Shown here: positions 11,716 to 22,793 of the stretch, in pieces
Numbering within the stretch: the stretch's first letter is position 1
Layout of the letters: each line of letters begins with the position of its first letter
NCBI GenBank assembly: GCA_023014335.1
Contig: JAECYW010000009.1
Span: 1,550,001 to 1,614,000, forward strand
Length of the DNA stretch: 64,000 nt
Direction of reading: 5' to 3'
Source: Galerina marginata
Taxonomy: Eukaryota; Basidiomycota; Agaricomycetes; Agaricales; Galerinaceae
Notes under the pieces: model-generated
Databases searched by the model: none
Told to the model about the DNA's origin: nothing
The model's input: only the letters and a program-made list of their open reading frames with translations
Translations under genes and position numbers: made by a program

Positions 11716-12720
11716 TTAAAGTTTGAGCAGTGGCGGTCCTGCAGTTGAGCAGGTATAGGTTAACGCTGCAGCCGAGTGGGAACGCGAAATCTGGGGCGGT
11801 CAGTGAACATTTTGTGAGTAGGATTTATACCGGAGACCCAGGGAACACATCGACAACCCTGCAAAAGTTTCCTCCATGATTGCCCCGAAAGATAAGCCAA
11901 ATAAATCCGAAGGCACCATGTCGTTGAATTAACTGCTTTTCCTAACCAGATAGTCCACATAAAGACTAGAGTGGATGCCTGCCCTGCCGAAAATCTAGGA
12001 GTACTGAATCATAAGTAGCTGTGAGGGTACTTGAACGTCCACTCACCTTCCAAGCTATAATGAATCTCCGAAAAAAATAGGTAAGTAAATGGTCGGAATG
12101 GGCCTAGGAACATGATCTGGCGGAGAGGAGCTCGAATCAAAAGAAGAAGAAAAGTAGAGAACGATGGCGAAGGCATTTTATTTGTGGGGGCGAAGCGGCA
12201 GGACGCTCCGAAAGGCGCAGGGCGTTAGGCCAAATCAGGCCAAGAATTGAAGTCGTAGGGAACCCATGACTTAGATGCAATATCACTGGTCCATCGTCGG
12301 CTCGCGTTGGCGCTATGGACCCGCGCCCCTGAGTCCTGGCCGAGCTTGGACGAAATTTCAGTGCCAGATCGTCTCCATAAGAACAGCCGTCGAAGTAGAA
12401 AGAGCCTAGAGGGTGAAAGGAGAGAACAAGAAGCGTGGGTGATCGGTTTGGATAAAAAGGGAAGCAGCGTTACAGAAAAAACATGGGGTCCAGTAAATCA
12501 TAGCGGAAATGCTTTCCAATCAGGAGGTTCAAGAGAAGAGATGAAGAGGATAACATAACCGAAAACCGTAGAACCGTCTATCTGACATTTAAGCCGTAGC
12601 ACCGAGCTAGACAACCAAGTGGTGGTTCAGAAGAGTTTCAACGTTGAAATCACCTATAAACTCCTCCTCCCACCGATGTCACCTTCCTCCCAATGGTTGG
12701 CTTCGTGTGGACGCTCAGCG
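11716..12720. other. Intergenic region, no supported gene
   Basis: About 1 kb upstream of the U1 gene and downstream of the 12.7-14.9 kb F-box gene. The short frames on either strand (for example 12307-12558 plus) have no recognisable features. I see no clear inverted or tandem repeat. Confidence 0.45.
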
Positions 12721-14892
12721 CTAGCATTCAGCTCTGACTTTGTCCAGATCAATAACCGGCTCCCGGTCAAACTGCATCTCTTTCAGCCCGATACACCGCT
12801 CCGCCACGCGCTTGACGAAAAGACCCTGGTCCAAGCCTTCGCCAGGAAATTCATCTTGTGGATATTCTATGAACTTCACCCGTTGTAATGTGGAAGGCGT
12901 TTCCGATCCTCCAGCGCTGCTACTTGAGCTAGATGCATTCGAAATAAGGGCTAACCAATCTGGGAGGATGTTGACCGTTTGCTCTGAGAACTCGACAAAA
13001 TGAAAGGCGGAGATGGTGAGTATTGAAATGTGAATGAGCTGGGTGAGGATGGAAGGAGTAGGTGACGCTTGGAGGTGACTGGCGAACCATTCGCTTATGC
13101 CATTTTCGGAGGAAAACCCGAGCGTAAGCTCGATTGTCTTGACATCACTGTTCATGGTCCTGATTTGCTTTTCGTTTCTTACATTCAGCCCCATTTCGCT
13201 ATTGCGACATTTACAGAACTTGACCAATGCTTCCAGTGCCTGATCAAACAGCGGATACTGAAAATCAGGCGCCGAGTTATAGTATTCTGAGGTGATGCCT
13301 ATTGAGGTTAAATTTGGCAATGTTTTGTTGCACGCAGGCGGAGCAGAAATGGCGGGCTCAAGAAGCCACATAATATAAGCTGGATGTGCCGAAAAACTAC
13401 GGAGGTTGGGGAAATCCGGTTTGTCAAGAGAGCAAGTGGCAGTAGAAGTTGAGCCGACGAAGGCCTCGTGGCTTGGCGACGCAGGCAGCGCAGCACCATA
13501 CAAATACACATTCTCCAGTTGCGTGCTGTGCCTTCTTAGAAACCCAACAATGTCCTCGAAGGTAGCCCGACCCGTTTCGCCCCCACGGTGGCGAATTACG
13601 AATGGAGCGGCAACCTTGAAGTCGGTTAAATTAGGTAGGTGGGCGGTCGTTAAGAAGGGGGAAGGAAGGAAAGTTGATCCAGGGCTAAAGGAAAGGTGAG
13701 TAAGGGTGGAAGCAAAGAACGGGGACGACGATGAGAGCAGAGACAAGGTCCAGTTGTCAAATGGAGGGAGGAGGAGCATGTCCGAGTGAACGCGCAGTTC
13801 CTTCAGTTTAGGTTGTCTTCGTACCGTTGCAGAGTCTGCAGATGTTGAATCCAAGTCCAAGAATGTAGATCGTGTGCGTTTGTCCGATGCTTTGCTTATG
13901 AAGTGAATGAAATTAAGCAAGGGACGGAATGAAAACCTGGTTCCCAATAATCGCTTTCGAATTTGCTTTCGGGCCTGCTTTGCATCGCGGTTGCCCCTTT
14001 CATGCCGGTTCCTCGCTTTACTCAAATGTCGTAAGAATCGTTACATTGCACGGCTAGGTTGAATATACGTACTCGCCTCATCAGTGACTGGCATATAGAC
14101 CTCGTCCTCCACTCCCAAGTTATCATGTTGATACAGATACTTCAGCCTGTGGCCACCACCAATGTACAGTCTCTCACACCCCCTGTCCAGTAAGGTGTTC
14201 AGAAGCCCAAGAAAGTAAGTCCTCCACAGATCCAAATGCACCTGTCCGAGTTGAATTCGAGGATATTTTGGTGCTTCGTCCATGACCCACACGTCTATCT
14301 CGAAGAAATGTAAGCTAACCGAAACAATATTTCCAAGTCGGGTGACGATAGCACGGAGGTTGGCCACTTCATCGAATGTTCGCTTGAGCGGGCCCATTTT
14401 CAAACCAGCATTCGATAGGCGCGTACGTGACTCCGAGACGGATTCGGAAAGACAAGAACAAACGCCTTGTTCGTCAATAGCCCCATCTTCCTCCAGCGAT
14501 TGGTGAAGTTGACATTGCCAACCGGGATTAAGATACCAGTCTATCATAGATAGCTTCTTGACGAACAAGGCCACCCTCACAGCATCCAACGTCTCCTTTG
14601 GCACGTTACGCGCGAACAGCCAGCCATTGACAGGATCCTGAATTTTGTTCCGCTTGAAGAAAGTGTGCAGTGCAATGGCATGTAGCCCTTTACACGTCTG
14701 AGAGAGGGCGAGCAGCGCGGAGTTTGTGCAGGAGGAGAGAATGCAATCAAGCAGTTCCGGAGGAAGGGACAAAATAGTTGTCGGCGGTGAGAGGTCCGTT
14801 ACACTTACTATTGAATCCCCGGTGTATACTGGGGTCTGTGTGGGACGTATACTGCGTGAGGTCGATGCGACAGTCGTTGTCCTTTTCGCCAT
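12721..14892 (-). CDS. F-box protein
   Basis: Two exons. The first (from 14892) contains an F-box at about residues 39-80: TILSLPPELLDCILSSCTNS then ALLALSQTCKGLHAIALHTFF. A short intron of about 45 bp near 14030-14070 joins it to a long second exon ending at 12721, in frame as EAST-KARNRHERG. The C-terminal 430 residues contain spaced Leu-rich stretches (LKELRVHSDMLLLPPF, LTHLSFSPG, LPNLTDFKVAAPF, LRSFSAHPAYI) resembling the irregular LRRs of fungal F-box proteins. F-box proteins bind Skp1 and recruit substrates to SCF ubiquitin ligases. The substrate is unknown. The protein is not close to the 18 kb or 24 kb F-box pair. Confidence 0.7.
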
Positions 14893-15152
14893 CCAAGTAG
14901 CAAAGTGATGGTCAACCGCTCACGTGAAGGTTGTCAGACGCCGCACGCGACGCGTTTGAGCCATCCCAAAATGGCAGTACTAAATGATTGCCATTCGCTC
15001 AACACTCGCTTGCGAATAAACTCACTGTAGGAACCAAGGACGGAAATTGCCTACGACCACCAGTAGGACCAAAATGCACAGCATATTTCCAGTAAATGAT
15101 GAGAACAAAAATGAAGCTATTAACTGAACCACTCTCCGATAGCTTTGGTCAA

Positions 15153-16388
15153 TCAACCCATTTTCTTCAGTATCATTTTCAGAATCTCGTTCTGCTGATC
15201 TTTAATGCGCAACTCAGCCATATATTCCTGGTGTTTTTGCTGAGCAATGAGAGCGGCGGTGTCGACAATGACTGAAGTCGAGGCTACGGCTTCTTCACGT
15301 TTGCGCTTGTGCGACCTTTCCAACTCCCACCTGAGTCAGACGAAGTCGTAAGCACGAAGATATTCAAATACGCCAGTGAACAAACTTTTCAAGGTCTTTT
15401 TTCTCCTCTACCTCTTCCTGTGGCAATCCCAAACCATCAACGCCTTCATCATCGGTATCCTCGTCAAGGATAATAACCTCCGTCTAGGAAATGTTAACCA
15501 TTAGCATTGCAAACATCACAAAAAATAGTGTATTATGTACCTTTACTCCAGTCTCGGAGGGATGACCGGTAGACTTGGCCTGCTTCTTGCTAGCAATAGT
15601 TCCGTAGTTCGCGGCACTACGCTTTACAGTATAAGCCGCCTTGCAACTCATTGAGGCCCGGGACTTTGGTCGTTGGGTTAAGCCGTTCAACTGAGATGAA
15701 TTTTTCTTCCAGTACGGGTTGAAATACGGGTTAGTTCGCCAATAAACATGGAGACTTCGCCAGAGATGGAAACACTCTGTGTGCCGAATCAAATCGCCCA
15801 TCATGGAATCAAAACAAACATAAGAACTTACGAGTCTTCTGGCGACTTTTGGAATCCAAGTCTTCATATCTCGAATTAGATGCCTTGCTTCCGATTTCCT
15901 TGTTTATCTTTTGGTATTTTGTTCTCCAGCTACTCCTCGGTTACATGAAGCGTGCCAGTGGGAAGGTAAGAGAGGAAAGGATATCACCTAGTGAGCATAC
16001 GACTTTTAATTTTCTTCGCATAAACAAAAGGCTCTTGGCTCGCTTTCTTTCGAATGGCGGGGTCGTCGTCATTAGAAAAAACATCCTTGGCCGCGTCGAG
16101 GTAGCACTTGGTTTTTGTCGGCAGGTGTCCCGCCTCCCGTTGCGTCGCAGTCATAGGGTGCGAAAAGACGACATCCCTAGCCTCAGGATGCTCCCTGAAC
16201 CACTTCAAAAGGCGAGAGTCGCGTTCAGGATAATCTTTCCATAAGGATATACCCTGCGACGACGGATGACCAGCTTGTTGCGGGCAGCCATCATCGCTGG
16301 AGGAAGATTCTTCGTCGTCAGACACTACAGTAAGTAAGGGAGAATTAGTAGCATAAAAACGGGCGCAGGCTGGAAGTTTCGACTCACT
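15153..16388 (-). CDS. Unknown-family protein U2 (paralog of U1 and U3)
   Basis: Same exon plan as U1. An acidic start (MSDDEESSSSDD) leads to RDSRLLKWFREHPEARD, KCYLDAAKDVFSNDDDPAIR and YAKKIKSRM, then YQKINKEIGSKASNSRYEDLD, FHLWRSLHVYWRTNPYFNPY, an acidic stretch TEVIILDEDTDDEG, and a terminal helix HQEYMAELRIKDQQNEILK with stop at 15153. As in U1, the ATG is apparently assembled across the first intron: A at 16388, then TG at 16324-16323, with donor GTGAGT and acceptor CTGTAG. The conserved TGTCTGACGA after the acceptor in both genes supports this. An alternative is a longer upstream exon (reading KKVPACFY before the Met). No known domain is recognised. Divergence from U1 is high outside the blocks, so the duplication is not recent. 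Confidence 0.6.
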
Positions 16389-16922
16389 GTAAAAGCAAGC
16401 GGGCACTTTCTTCAATCTTACGAAGTTGACAACAAAACGCGAAAAAGCGGGGCAAACGCTGAGAGTTGAGGGGACTTGTGTGATTTATGTGAGGCACCGA
16501 TGAGAGAACGATAGCCCTGAAAATAGCGCCCAGATGATTCTACGGCACATCGCAATGACTCGGATAAGGGGAAGTTGATACTAGGGTCCAGGGCCCCACA
16601 TTTTCCTTAAAAAGGCCAGGAAGATCCTTCAAGAGCGCCGCCAGCATAAGCCGCAGTTCCCACAGAATTGAGCGCTCATTTATTCAACCCTGAGGGGAAT
16701 GAAGTCGAGTCAGAAATATGGGTAATCTGCCAACAGTAACTCACCACTAACTTCAGTCAGGCGATATGGCGAAAGAAAACGACTCAGTGCCCGAAATGTA
16801 GAGTTACAGTAGATCGAACGGACTGCACTGACAATTCGCCCAGGTTGTGGAAGTAAGGATTATGGTGATGACTGAGCGGTCGCATGCCGACAAAAACCCG
16901 GGCGGCGTCTTGAGTTTCAGTA

Positions 16923-17661
16923 TTGGGTGACTTCCCAGAACGCTAACTTGAATATCTAACTTCAAACCGCCACCATCAAGGGTTCATGCCGGACTGCCGA
17001 AAGTCGTCGGCGTTCAAATATGTCAAGCAGCTGTCAAACTCGACATCTTCAAACCTCGAATCTAGAGGGAGGGTCTTACCCCCTCTCTAAATCGTTGACA
17101 TTCAAGCTTGACGGTGGCGCTTCCATTTTTGGCCCGTCCCTTTCTCTTGGCGACGATGACCACTACGACCAAGCCTCCTTGAACACACTATTCCCCGTAC
17201 TTAGTGAGATAAATAGCTGCTAGTTGTAGCTCGAGTTTGCCCTTAATGCCTGCAGCCTAATTCTAAGACCACTTGTAGTGAAGATTCCTCCATTATTGAG
17301 GGTATGTCTGTATGTGTGTACTGCTGGCCTTCTATAGCATCTTGTGCCCTCGAACTTGTTCTTCTTACCACTACACTCCTTAGGCATGTAAAGACATGAA
17401 CCAAAGTCATTATTTTTGCGGCTCACTCAAGCCCAACGCCTTCTTACGCAGCCTCTGAAGAGGTCGCTCTTCTGCTCAGCAGATACCTCGCATTCGCACG
17501 GTGGCAAGGGTTTGTCCAAACTGGGATTCAAGTTACGCAATATTCGGGGACATTGTGGTTTGGAGCGCGCAATAAAACACCGGCCATCAAATGCATGTTG
17601 AAACTCCGAAAACAAGGTTTGAAGATAGATATTCAAGTTAGCGTTCTGGGAAGTCACCCAT
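16923..17661. mobile_element. Non-autonomous TIR element (MITE-like, TA target duplication)
   Basis: Direct observation: the sequence TGGGTGACTTCCCAGAACGC at 16924 and onward recurs in inverted orientation ending at 17660. The two arms match over about 45 bp with only one or two differences (terminal base, and one base within GAATATCTAACTTCAAACC). The dinucleotide TA lies at both outer edges (16921-16922 and 17662-17663). A 739 bp unit with matching inverted ends and TA duplication is what a Tc1/mariner-type non-autonomous element looks like. The interior holds no transposase; the two or three small frames inside (for example 17020-17223) show no domain. Family assignment is inference from the TA site only. 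Confidence 0.75.
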
Positions 17662-18356
17662 TACTTCGCTTTCTCTTTATTTTGTACCGAAATTGCTCGA
17701 TTGCTTCTTTTTGTCTGCAGGCGCCTATAATATTATTCCCATGTCATGTGAGGCACATGGTTCGACGGGCGTCGGATGAGCCGCCAGGCTCACTGACTTT
17801 CCGCTATACAAATTCCTACCCTGCAAATTATCCAATGTCGCGGCTGACATCTTGATACTGGCCGATTTTCAGCTCAATGTAGCCGTGCTGAGGTTAAGAG
17901 TAAATAGCTGACTCGGAAGTGAGCATCCAGGAAGTTTTAACGACCAGGTCACCTGTGTAAATTCCTGGATCCAAAGCATGCATCCCGCAATCGCTCAAGG
18001 TTGCACAAAAGCAAATTCACATCCTGTGAAAACCTGTAGGATTGACGTCATCGCGGGCTTCTTAGTGAGCGCCTAATGTTGCCGGCAGGGGTAATCAGAT
18101 CTCGGACCGCGTTCGAAGCGGCATGACTGCTCATAATTGTCCCTGTATAATGATCCAGGGAAGCTTGGAGATATTAGACGAGGAGCCTCACTAAGAGTCG
18201 CTTGTCAAGAAGAAATTTAGAGTTACATTTCGATCACACAATTATGGATGAAAACAAAAAGCACTGCAAAAAAGATGTTATCCATTCGAGCGACGAGTAT
18301 AGGAAACGACTCAAGACTGACAATAAAAGTAACAACGTATTTCCGAGCCCCAAGAG
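17662..18356. other. Intergenic region; right part duplicated near 24.5 kb
   Basis: No gene is supported. From about 18205 to 18356 the sequence (TTAGAGTTACATTTCG, AAAAGATGTTA and the following ACAATAAAAGTAAC) recurs at about 24500-24640. Both copies sit directly downstream of paralogous F-box genes, so this is 3' flank carried along in the duplication. ORF 18202-18438 is an accidental frame over that flank. Confidence 0.55.
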
Positions 18357-19925
18357 TTATTCCTCATCGGACATGGTTTCTGATGACTCCCATTCAAGAG
18401 TAAGTTTGATCCCAATTAGCAATGCAACGTTGATATAAAAGTCATGGAGAGCAGTTGGGATCTGATTTCGATACCACGATTGGTTCAGATAAGTGATGCA
18501 GACACATAGTTCTGCCACCGAAGGTCGATCCTTTGAAGGGGAAATAGCACAAGCAGAAGCGGCCATTTTAGGTTGAAGGTGCCCGAGTCGGCCTTCGATC
18601 ATTTGTAACAAAGCATCCAATGAGAACGAGATATCCCCCCGATATGTGAAGGAAGTAAGATTAGGGAGAAAACAGACAGGTCGGTCGCTTGTGCCCAGCA
18701 CCCTGCAAGCTGGGTTTAAATGGTCAATCGAAGGGTCAGAGAGGGTAAACGGTTCTGCACAATCGAAGTCGAGCGTCTCTAGAGCAATCATGTGGCGCAA
18801 TACATAAAAAATTGCAGTTTCGTCAGTGATACTCGTAGAATGCAACTTGAAGGTCAGCTTTGTTAAGTGAGATGCGGAGTGGCGGGAGAATTCAGCGAAA
18901 TCACCAATCCATGGGGGAGCCGAAGAATCATATCTAATCTGGATAGAAAGCTCCTTGACAGCAGGTGTCGTTAAGCGTCGTAGCAAAGACGCGACCAATC
19001 CACCACGGCCGTCTACGTTGAAGGAATTGAGATGTTGAAGGCAATATCGGGCCTCGGAAGGTATCACTGTGTTGTTGGGACTGGCGAAGATATAAAGACG
19101 AAGGGACTTTGGAGAACATGACAGGTTCAGCATATCTATGCAGCCTTGAAGAGTCACCACGGCATAAATGTCGTCCAAAACGGCCCAATTAACCCCCAAT
19201 TCAAACTTCCGTCTAGACAAAATTTGGAGAGATTGTAGCTGTGGCGGAGAGTTGAGCTGCCAGTGGTTCAGATTTCCTGGAGGCCTTGGGACTCCGGTCA
19301 CATTGAATGACTTTAACATGGGGAAGTTGCAGGTTCCTTCCTGGGTCAGAGCCAGTTGAAGATTGAGAGATGGCGGACTGTGTTCAAAATGTATCCATCG
19401 ATCGCATGTCTTGAGTAGCTGATTGAAGAAGGCGATCGAATACGAATGAGTAAGATGTATGTGCAACGGAGAAGCCACGGTTCGTCCAATCCATTCTTGA
19501 AAGAGGGCATCTTGAACCTCGAATCTCTCCTTCGAAAACTCAATGAAAACCTTCCTCCATAGCTGCGGTGTTGACCATGCAACCCGTCTCCATTCCCGAC
19601 AGACTCTGCCAATGAGGAATTGAACTGGAAGCCCCGACGTCAACCTGTAATCTTCACATGCAACTGCGAAGATGGAAGTCAGCACATCCAAAGAAAGCAA
19701 GGACATGATGGGCGACGTCCTGTTCAATTGCTCGTTCAGATCGTAGGTCTTGTTGCGTAGGCGTTTTATATTGTTCTCAGCAGAAATGAGCTCCAAGTTG
19801 TGAGACGAAATCTTCTCTTCCATGATAGCTCTTTCCTGATGAGCCTGAGACGTGGACTTGGTGACTTCTTTAGCATTCAAAGTCGCAGAGGATGATGACG
19901 CTTTCTCTCCCACAAAGCTGGACAT
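18357..19925 (-). CDS. F-box protein (subfamily shared with 24.6 kb and 61 kb genes)
   Basis: Single open frame of 522 codons. A coiled-coil-like N-terminal stretch (EEKISSHNLELISAENNIKR then LRNKTYDLNEQLNR) precedes an F-box-like motif at about residues 72-120 (IMSLLSLDVLTSIFAVACED ... GRVCREWRRVAWSTPQLW). Irregular Leu-rich segments follow to the end (LKSFNVTGV, LQSLQILSRRKF, LTKLTFKL, ALETLDFDCAEPFTL, LPNLTSFTYRGDI). The coiled coil before the F-box and the WSTPQLW ending of the box are typical of the large basidiomycete F-box expansion. It probably acts as a substrate receptor of an SCF complex. It is intact, unlike its paralog at 24.6 kb, and lies head-to-head with the His/Ala-rich gene HA-A. 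Confidence 0.75.
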   Translation of the reverse strand: MSSFVGEKASSSSATLNAKEVTKSTSQAHQERAIMEEKISSHNLELISAENNIKRLRNKTYDLNEQLNRTSPIMSLLSLDVLTSIFAVACEDYRLTSGLPVQFLIGRVCREWRRVAWSTPQLWRKVFIEFSKERFEVQDALFQEWIGRTVASPLHIHLTHSYSIAFFNQLLKTCDRWIHFEHSPPSLNLQLALTQEGTCNFPMLKSFNVTGVPRPPGNLNHWQLNSPPQLQSLQILSRRKFELGVNWAVLDDIYAVVTLQGCIDMLNLSCSPKSLRLYIFASPNNTVIPSEARYCLQHLNSFNVDGRGGLVASLLRRLTTPAVKELSIQIRYDSSAPPWIGDFAEFSRHSASHLTKLTFKLHSTSITDETAIFYVLRHMIALETLDFDCAEPFTLSDPSIDHLNPACRVLGTSDRPVCFLPNLTSFTYRGDISFSLDALLQMIEGRLGHLQPKMAASACAISPSKDRPSVAELCVCITYLNQSWYRNQIPTALHDFYINVALLIGIKLTLEWESSETMSDEE

Positions 19926-20156
19926 TTGTATAAGTGCTTAGTTCCGCTGTGCGCTGCCTGCGAAGAACATATAAATTCTTGTTAGAACATTGAATAAAAT
20001 AAAAGGTTCATTTTAAACTCACGACCCCTCATCAAATTTAGCTTTTGGTTGCTGAGTATGAGTGTACTGCTTGAAGGAGCCAAATCCAAGTCCTCCTCCG
20101 AGTTGGGTTACGTTCCCACGGTCTTCGTTGTCTTCCACTCCGAGCCGGTTACAACT

Positions 20157-20181
20157 CATCCATCCATCCATCCATCCATCC
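20157..20181. repeat. (CATC)n microsatellite
   Basis: Six consecutive CATC units upstream of HA-A. The second duplication unit lacks a comparable run at the equivalent place, so it expanded after the duplication. Confidence 0.85.
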
Positions 20182-20382
20182 TTTTCGTCGACTGTCGCAG
20201 TGTCGCCGGAAGGGCTCCGCTATATATGCCATGACATCAATATCTCAGAAGCTTATCGTTGTGCAATGTACATCAACATTTGAGGTGTCTAGCTCCCCTT
20301 CGGGTGGTCCTTGACGGACCACTGTGTTGTAATATGGAACGCCCAGTGAATCTTATGACCCTTAACTTGGCAGGTCCTGCAA

Positions 20383-20388
20383 TATAAA
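20383..20388 (+). promoter_or_regulatory. TATA box of HA-A
   Basis: TATAAA about 158 bp before the start codon. The same spacing to a conserved block (CTCTTCAGCTGGTCTCCC, then TCTCTCTAACG and GTTGATTTCTC) is kept in HA-B and HA-C. A 5'UTR intron follows (donor GTGCGT, acceptor ATGCAG). Confidence 0.65.
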
Positions 20389-20540
20389 GCGGTTGCTGAG
20401 GGTATCGTCTCTTCAGCTGGTCTCCCACATTCTCTCTAACGCGCACTGGTTGCAGTTGATTTCTCAAGTGCGTATCCTTTCACTTTTTCCTGTGGCCTCG
20501 TTGACTTTGCCATGCAGAAGCTTATCCTTCAGTATCAGTT

Positions 20541-21875
20541 ATGCATTATCTACGCGCTATCTGTCTTGGCGTCTCTGCACTTTTGTTAGGGACCGCTGTT
20601 GCTGTTCCTCTGCCCCAGCATACTCCCGTCGTTGGTGAGATCGTTCACATTGCGCCTGCTCAAACCCAAGGCGGAACAGTAATTGGAGTGAGTGCCTAAT
20701 TACTTTGCGTACAATTTATAAATATTTAACACTCTATACATAGGGCGGAGGCCATGTTGCTCATCCTCATATTACCCTCGGCCACGCTCCAAACGGGCAT
20801 GCCATCCTCGCACCCGTTACTAGCGTTAATCTCCCTGCACTGGGACATTCCATGCCCACTGGCGGCATGGGTGGTCTGAGAGGCAACATTCTGCATAACC
20901 ATGTCACTGCAGACCCCAATCACATCCAGCGGGGACACGGTCGGTTCGGCGGGGCAAACGTTGGGCATGCCAATCTACTGGCTATTGATCAAGGTAGGTG
21001 TTTTTGACTGACTTTGTAAATTAGTATTGACCTGCAAAAATTTAGCTCATACTCATCATCGTGCCGCCATCGCTCACGAACAAGCAGCTCACAGTCATAC
21101 CACCGAGAGTCAAGCTCATCTGGCCACTGCTCACGGTCACACTCTGCAAAATAACCACCAAATGGCTTTCACCCACCATCAGCAAGCTACCGTCCACCAA
21201 CAGCACGCCACCGCACATACTCAGGCAGCTACTCAACATCGCCTAGCTTCGCAAGTGGCCCACCCATACAACCCTCAGAACCACCACAATGCCCAGACAT
21301 CACTCGCTCATGCTTCAGCTGCGAACGCTCATTTCGGCGCCGCCCGCGCTCACCGTGACGCTGGTCATGCCCATACCAACACTGGTCATGCTCATACCCA
21401 GCACGGTAACAACGTCGCTGCCGCAGACCACCACAACCAGGCGACTTTCCACCACCAGCAACACGCCCCTCACGTTCAGCAAGCTAATCAGCATAGCCCT
21501 CTGAACACCGTTCGGCCTCCCGCTCACCAATCCACTGTAAACGCGCACGGGTCGCGCAACTCCGCCAACGATTCGCATGAACACGCCCTCGCTGGACACG
21601 CACATCTGAATGCTGCACAAGCCCATGGCTCTGCTAGTCGCAGCCACGCCAACGCCGCTGCCCATGCCACTCACCCCCAGACTGCTCGCAACCACAGGGC
21701 CACCGCTAGCCAGCACGTTCATGATGCCCAGGTTCACCGCGCCAGCGCTGCTACACATGCTCCGTCGGCGCACAACAAGCCTAACGCGGCCGCCTCGCAT
21801 CACGCTGCGACCACCTCTCATAACGGGGCGAACACGTCGAAGGCTCTAGTTCCTCACCATTTGCGGCTCCACTAG
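20541..21875 (+). CDS. Secreted His/Ala-rich protein HA-A
   Basis: Three coding exons (20541-20687, 20744-20993, 21046-21875) give 408 residues. Residues 1-20 are a clear signal peptide (MHYLRAICLGVSALLLGTAV). A Gly/His-rich middle (GGGHVAHPHITLGHAPNGHA, PTGGMGGLRGNILHNHVTA, IQRGHGRFGGANVG) leads into a repetitive C-terminal part of 276 residues, of which I count about 56 His. It is built from Ala-His-spaced units such as AHTHHRAAIAHEQAAHSH and AHAHTNTGHAHTQHG-like stretches, almost devoid of Cys, Trp and large hydrophobics. It ends VPHHLRLH. No known domain is recognised. His clusters could bind Zn, Cu, Ni or heme, buffer pH, or drive pH-dependent condensation in the wall or outside the cell; these are guesses from composition. 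It has near-identical paralogs at 22.8 and 28.4 kb. Confidence 0.75.
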
Positions 21876-22611
21876 ATATCTGTAGTAAGGAATTTGTATA
21901 TCTTGATATTGTAAGCTACTTTCTGAGCCGAAGTTAGGCCGTTCATACCGCGAGTGATTTTATTTATAGGTCGAGCACACAGGTTTTGATTTGCGAAGTC
22001 GAGGTGCTAATCAAGTGCTGAAGGGGTCAAGCTGCCAGCGACTTTCAAGCAGGCGCCTAATTATCGTCGCCACGGTAAGAATGAATATCGGTCCATGTTG
22101 GTAACGAAGGACGACCTAAAGACGACCGCTATATCTGCCCCAAGAATTCAAAGTTCAAACTTGAGACAAACGGCAGGTAAGGCTGCGAAGAACACATATA
22201 TTCTTGTTAGAACAAGTTAAAGGGTTCATTTGAAACTCACGACTGTCGTTGAATTTTGCTTTTAGTCGCTCAGCGCTGGAGTTACGACGGATATCATTAC
22301 TTGTACACCAAGTCCGTCGTTGTCCGAGTTTCAAAGCGATTGCCCCCCATACCCGAACCGTTCACTGCAAGGCCCTGGCAAAGGGAGTGTTATCGTTGTG
22401 CATCATGCATCATCAAATTCCACCGTTGATCCTGGGTCCGTTGACGCATGATGCATGAGCCGTCAAGCACGTCAAGGCTGTACATGTGGCACGTACCTTT
22501 CTTTGTCTGTTTAGAGCGTCCGATTCCATTCGGACGGCCTCAGACGGACACCGATGTGGTAATATGGAACGCTCATATGATCATTGAACCTGATGACCCT
22601 GAACCTGGCAG

Positions 22612-22617
22612 TATAAA
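22612..22617 (+). promoter_or_regulatory. TATA box of HA-B
   Basis: TATAAA in GGCAGTATAAAACGG, followed by the block CTCTTCAGCTGGTCTCCCC shared with HA-A and HA-C. Further upstream the block GGTAATATGGAACGC is also shared with HA-A. Confidence 0.65.
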
Positions 22618-22793
22618 ACGGTCAATGAGAGCTTATCGTCTCTTCAGCTGGTCTCCCCACAATCTCTCTAACGAGCTCTTTAACGCGCACCGGTTGCCGT
22701 TGATTTCTCAAGTGCGTATTATCTGAATTTCTCCTGCGACCCCGCTCACTTTACCATGCATTGACAGAAACTTCTCTTCCTACATTATCAGTG

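Larger units (their letters stand above)
19957..22182. repeat. Tandem duplication unit 1 (contains HA-A)
   Basis: The segment from CTGCGAAGAACATATA at 19957 repeats from 22183 (CTGCGAAGAACACATATA). Both copies then carry, in order, TTCTTGTTAGAACA, GGTTCATTT..AACTCACGAC, the HA promoter block, the HA gene, and a matching 3' flank (TCTGAGC..CGTTCATA, GATTTTGATTTG..GAAGTCGAGGTG). The two units abut head to tail near 22182/22183. The exact end was placed by eye. Confidence 0.65.

Noticed and set aside
21042..21821. Long open frames on the minus strand across the HA repeat exons (also 23300-24031 and 28935-29909)
   Set aside because: The His/Ala codons leave the antisense strand nearly stop-free, so these frames follow from composition. 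They lack starts, splice sites and domain features, and the sense strand has signal peptide, introns and conserved ends.
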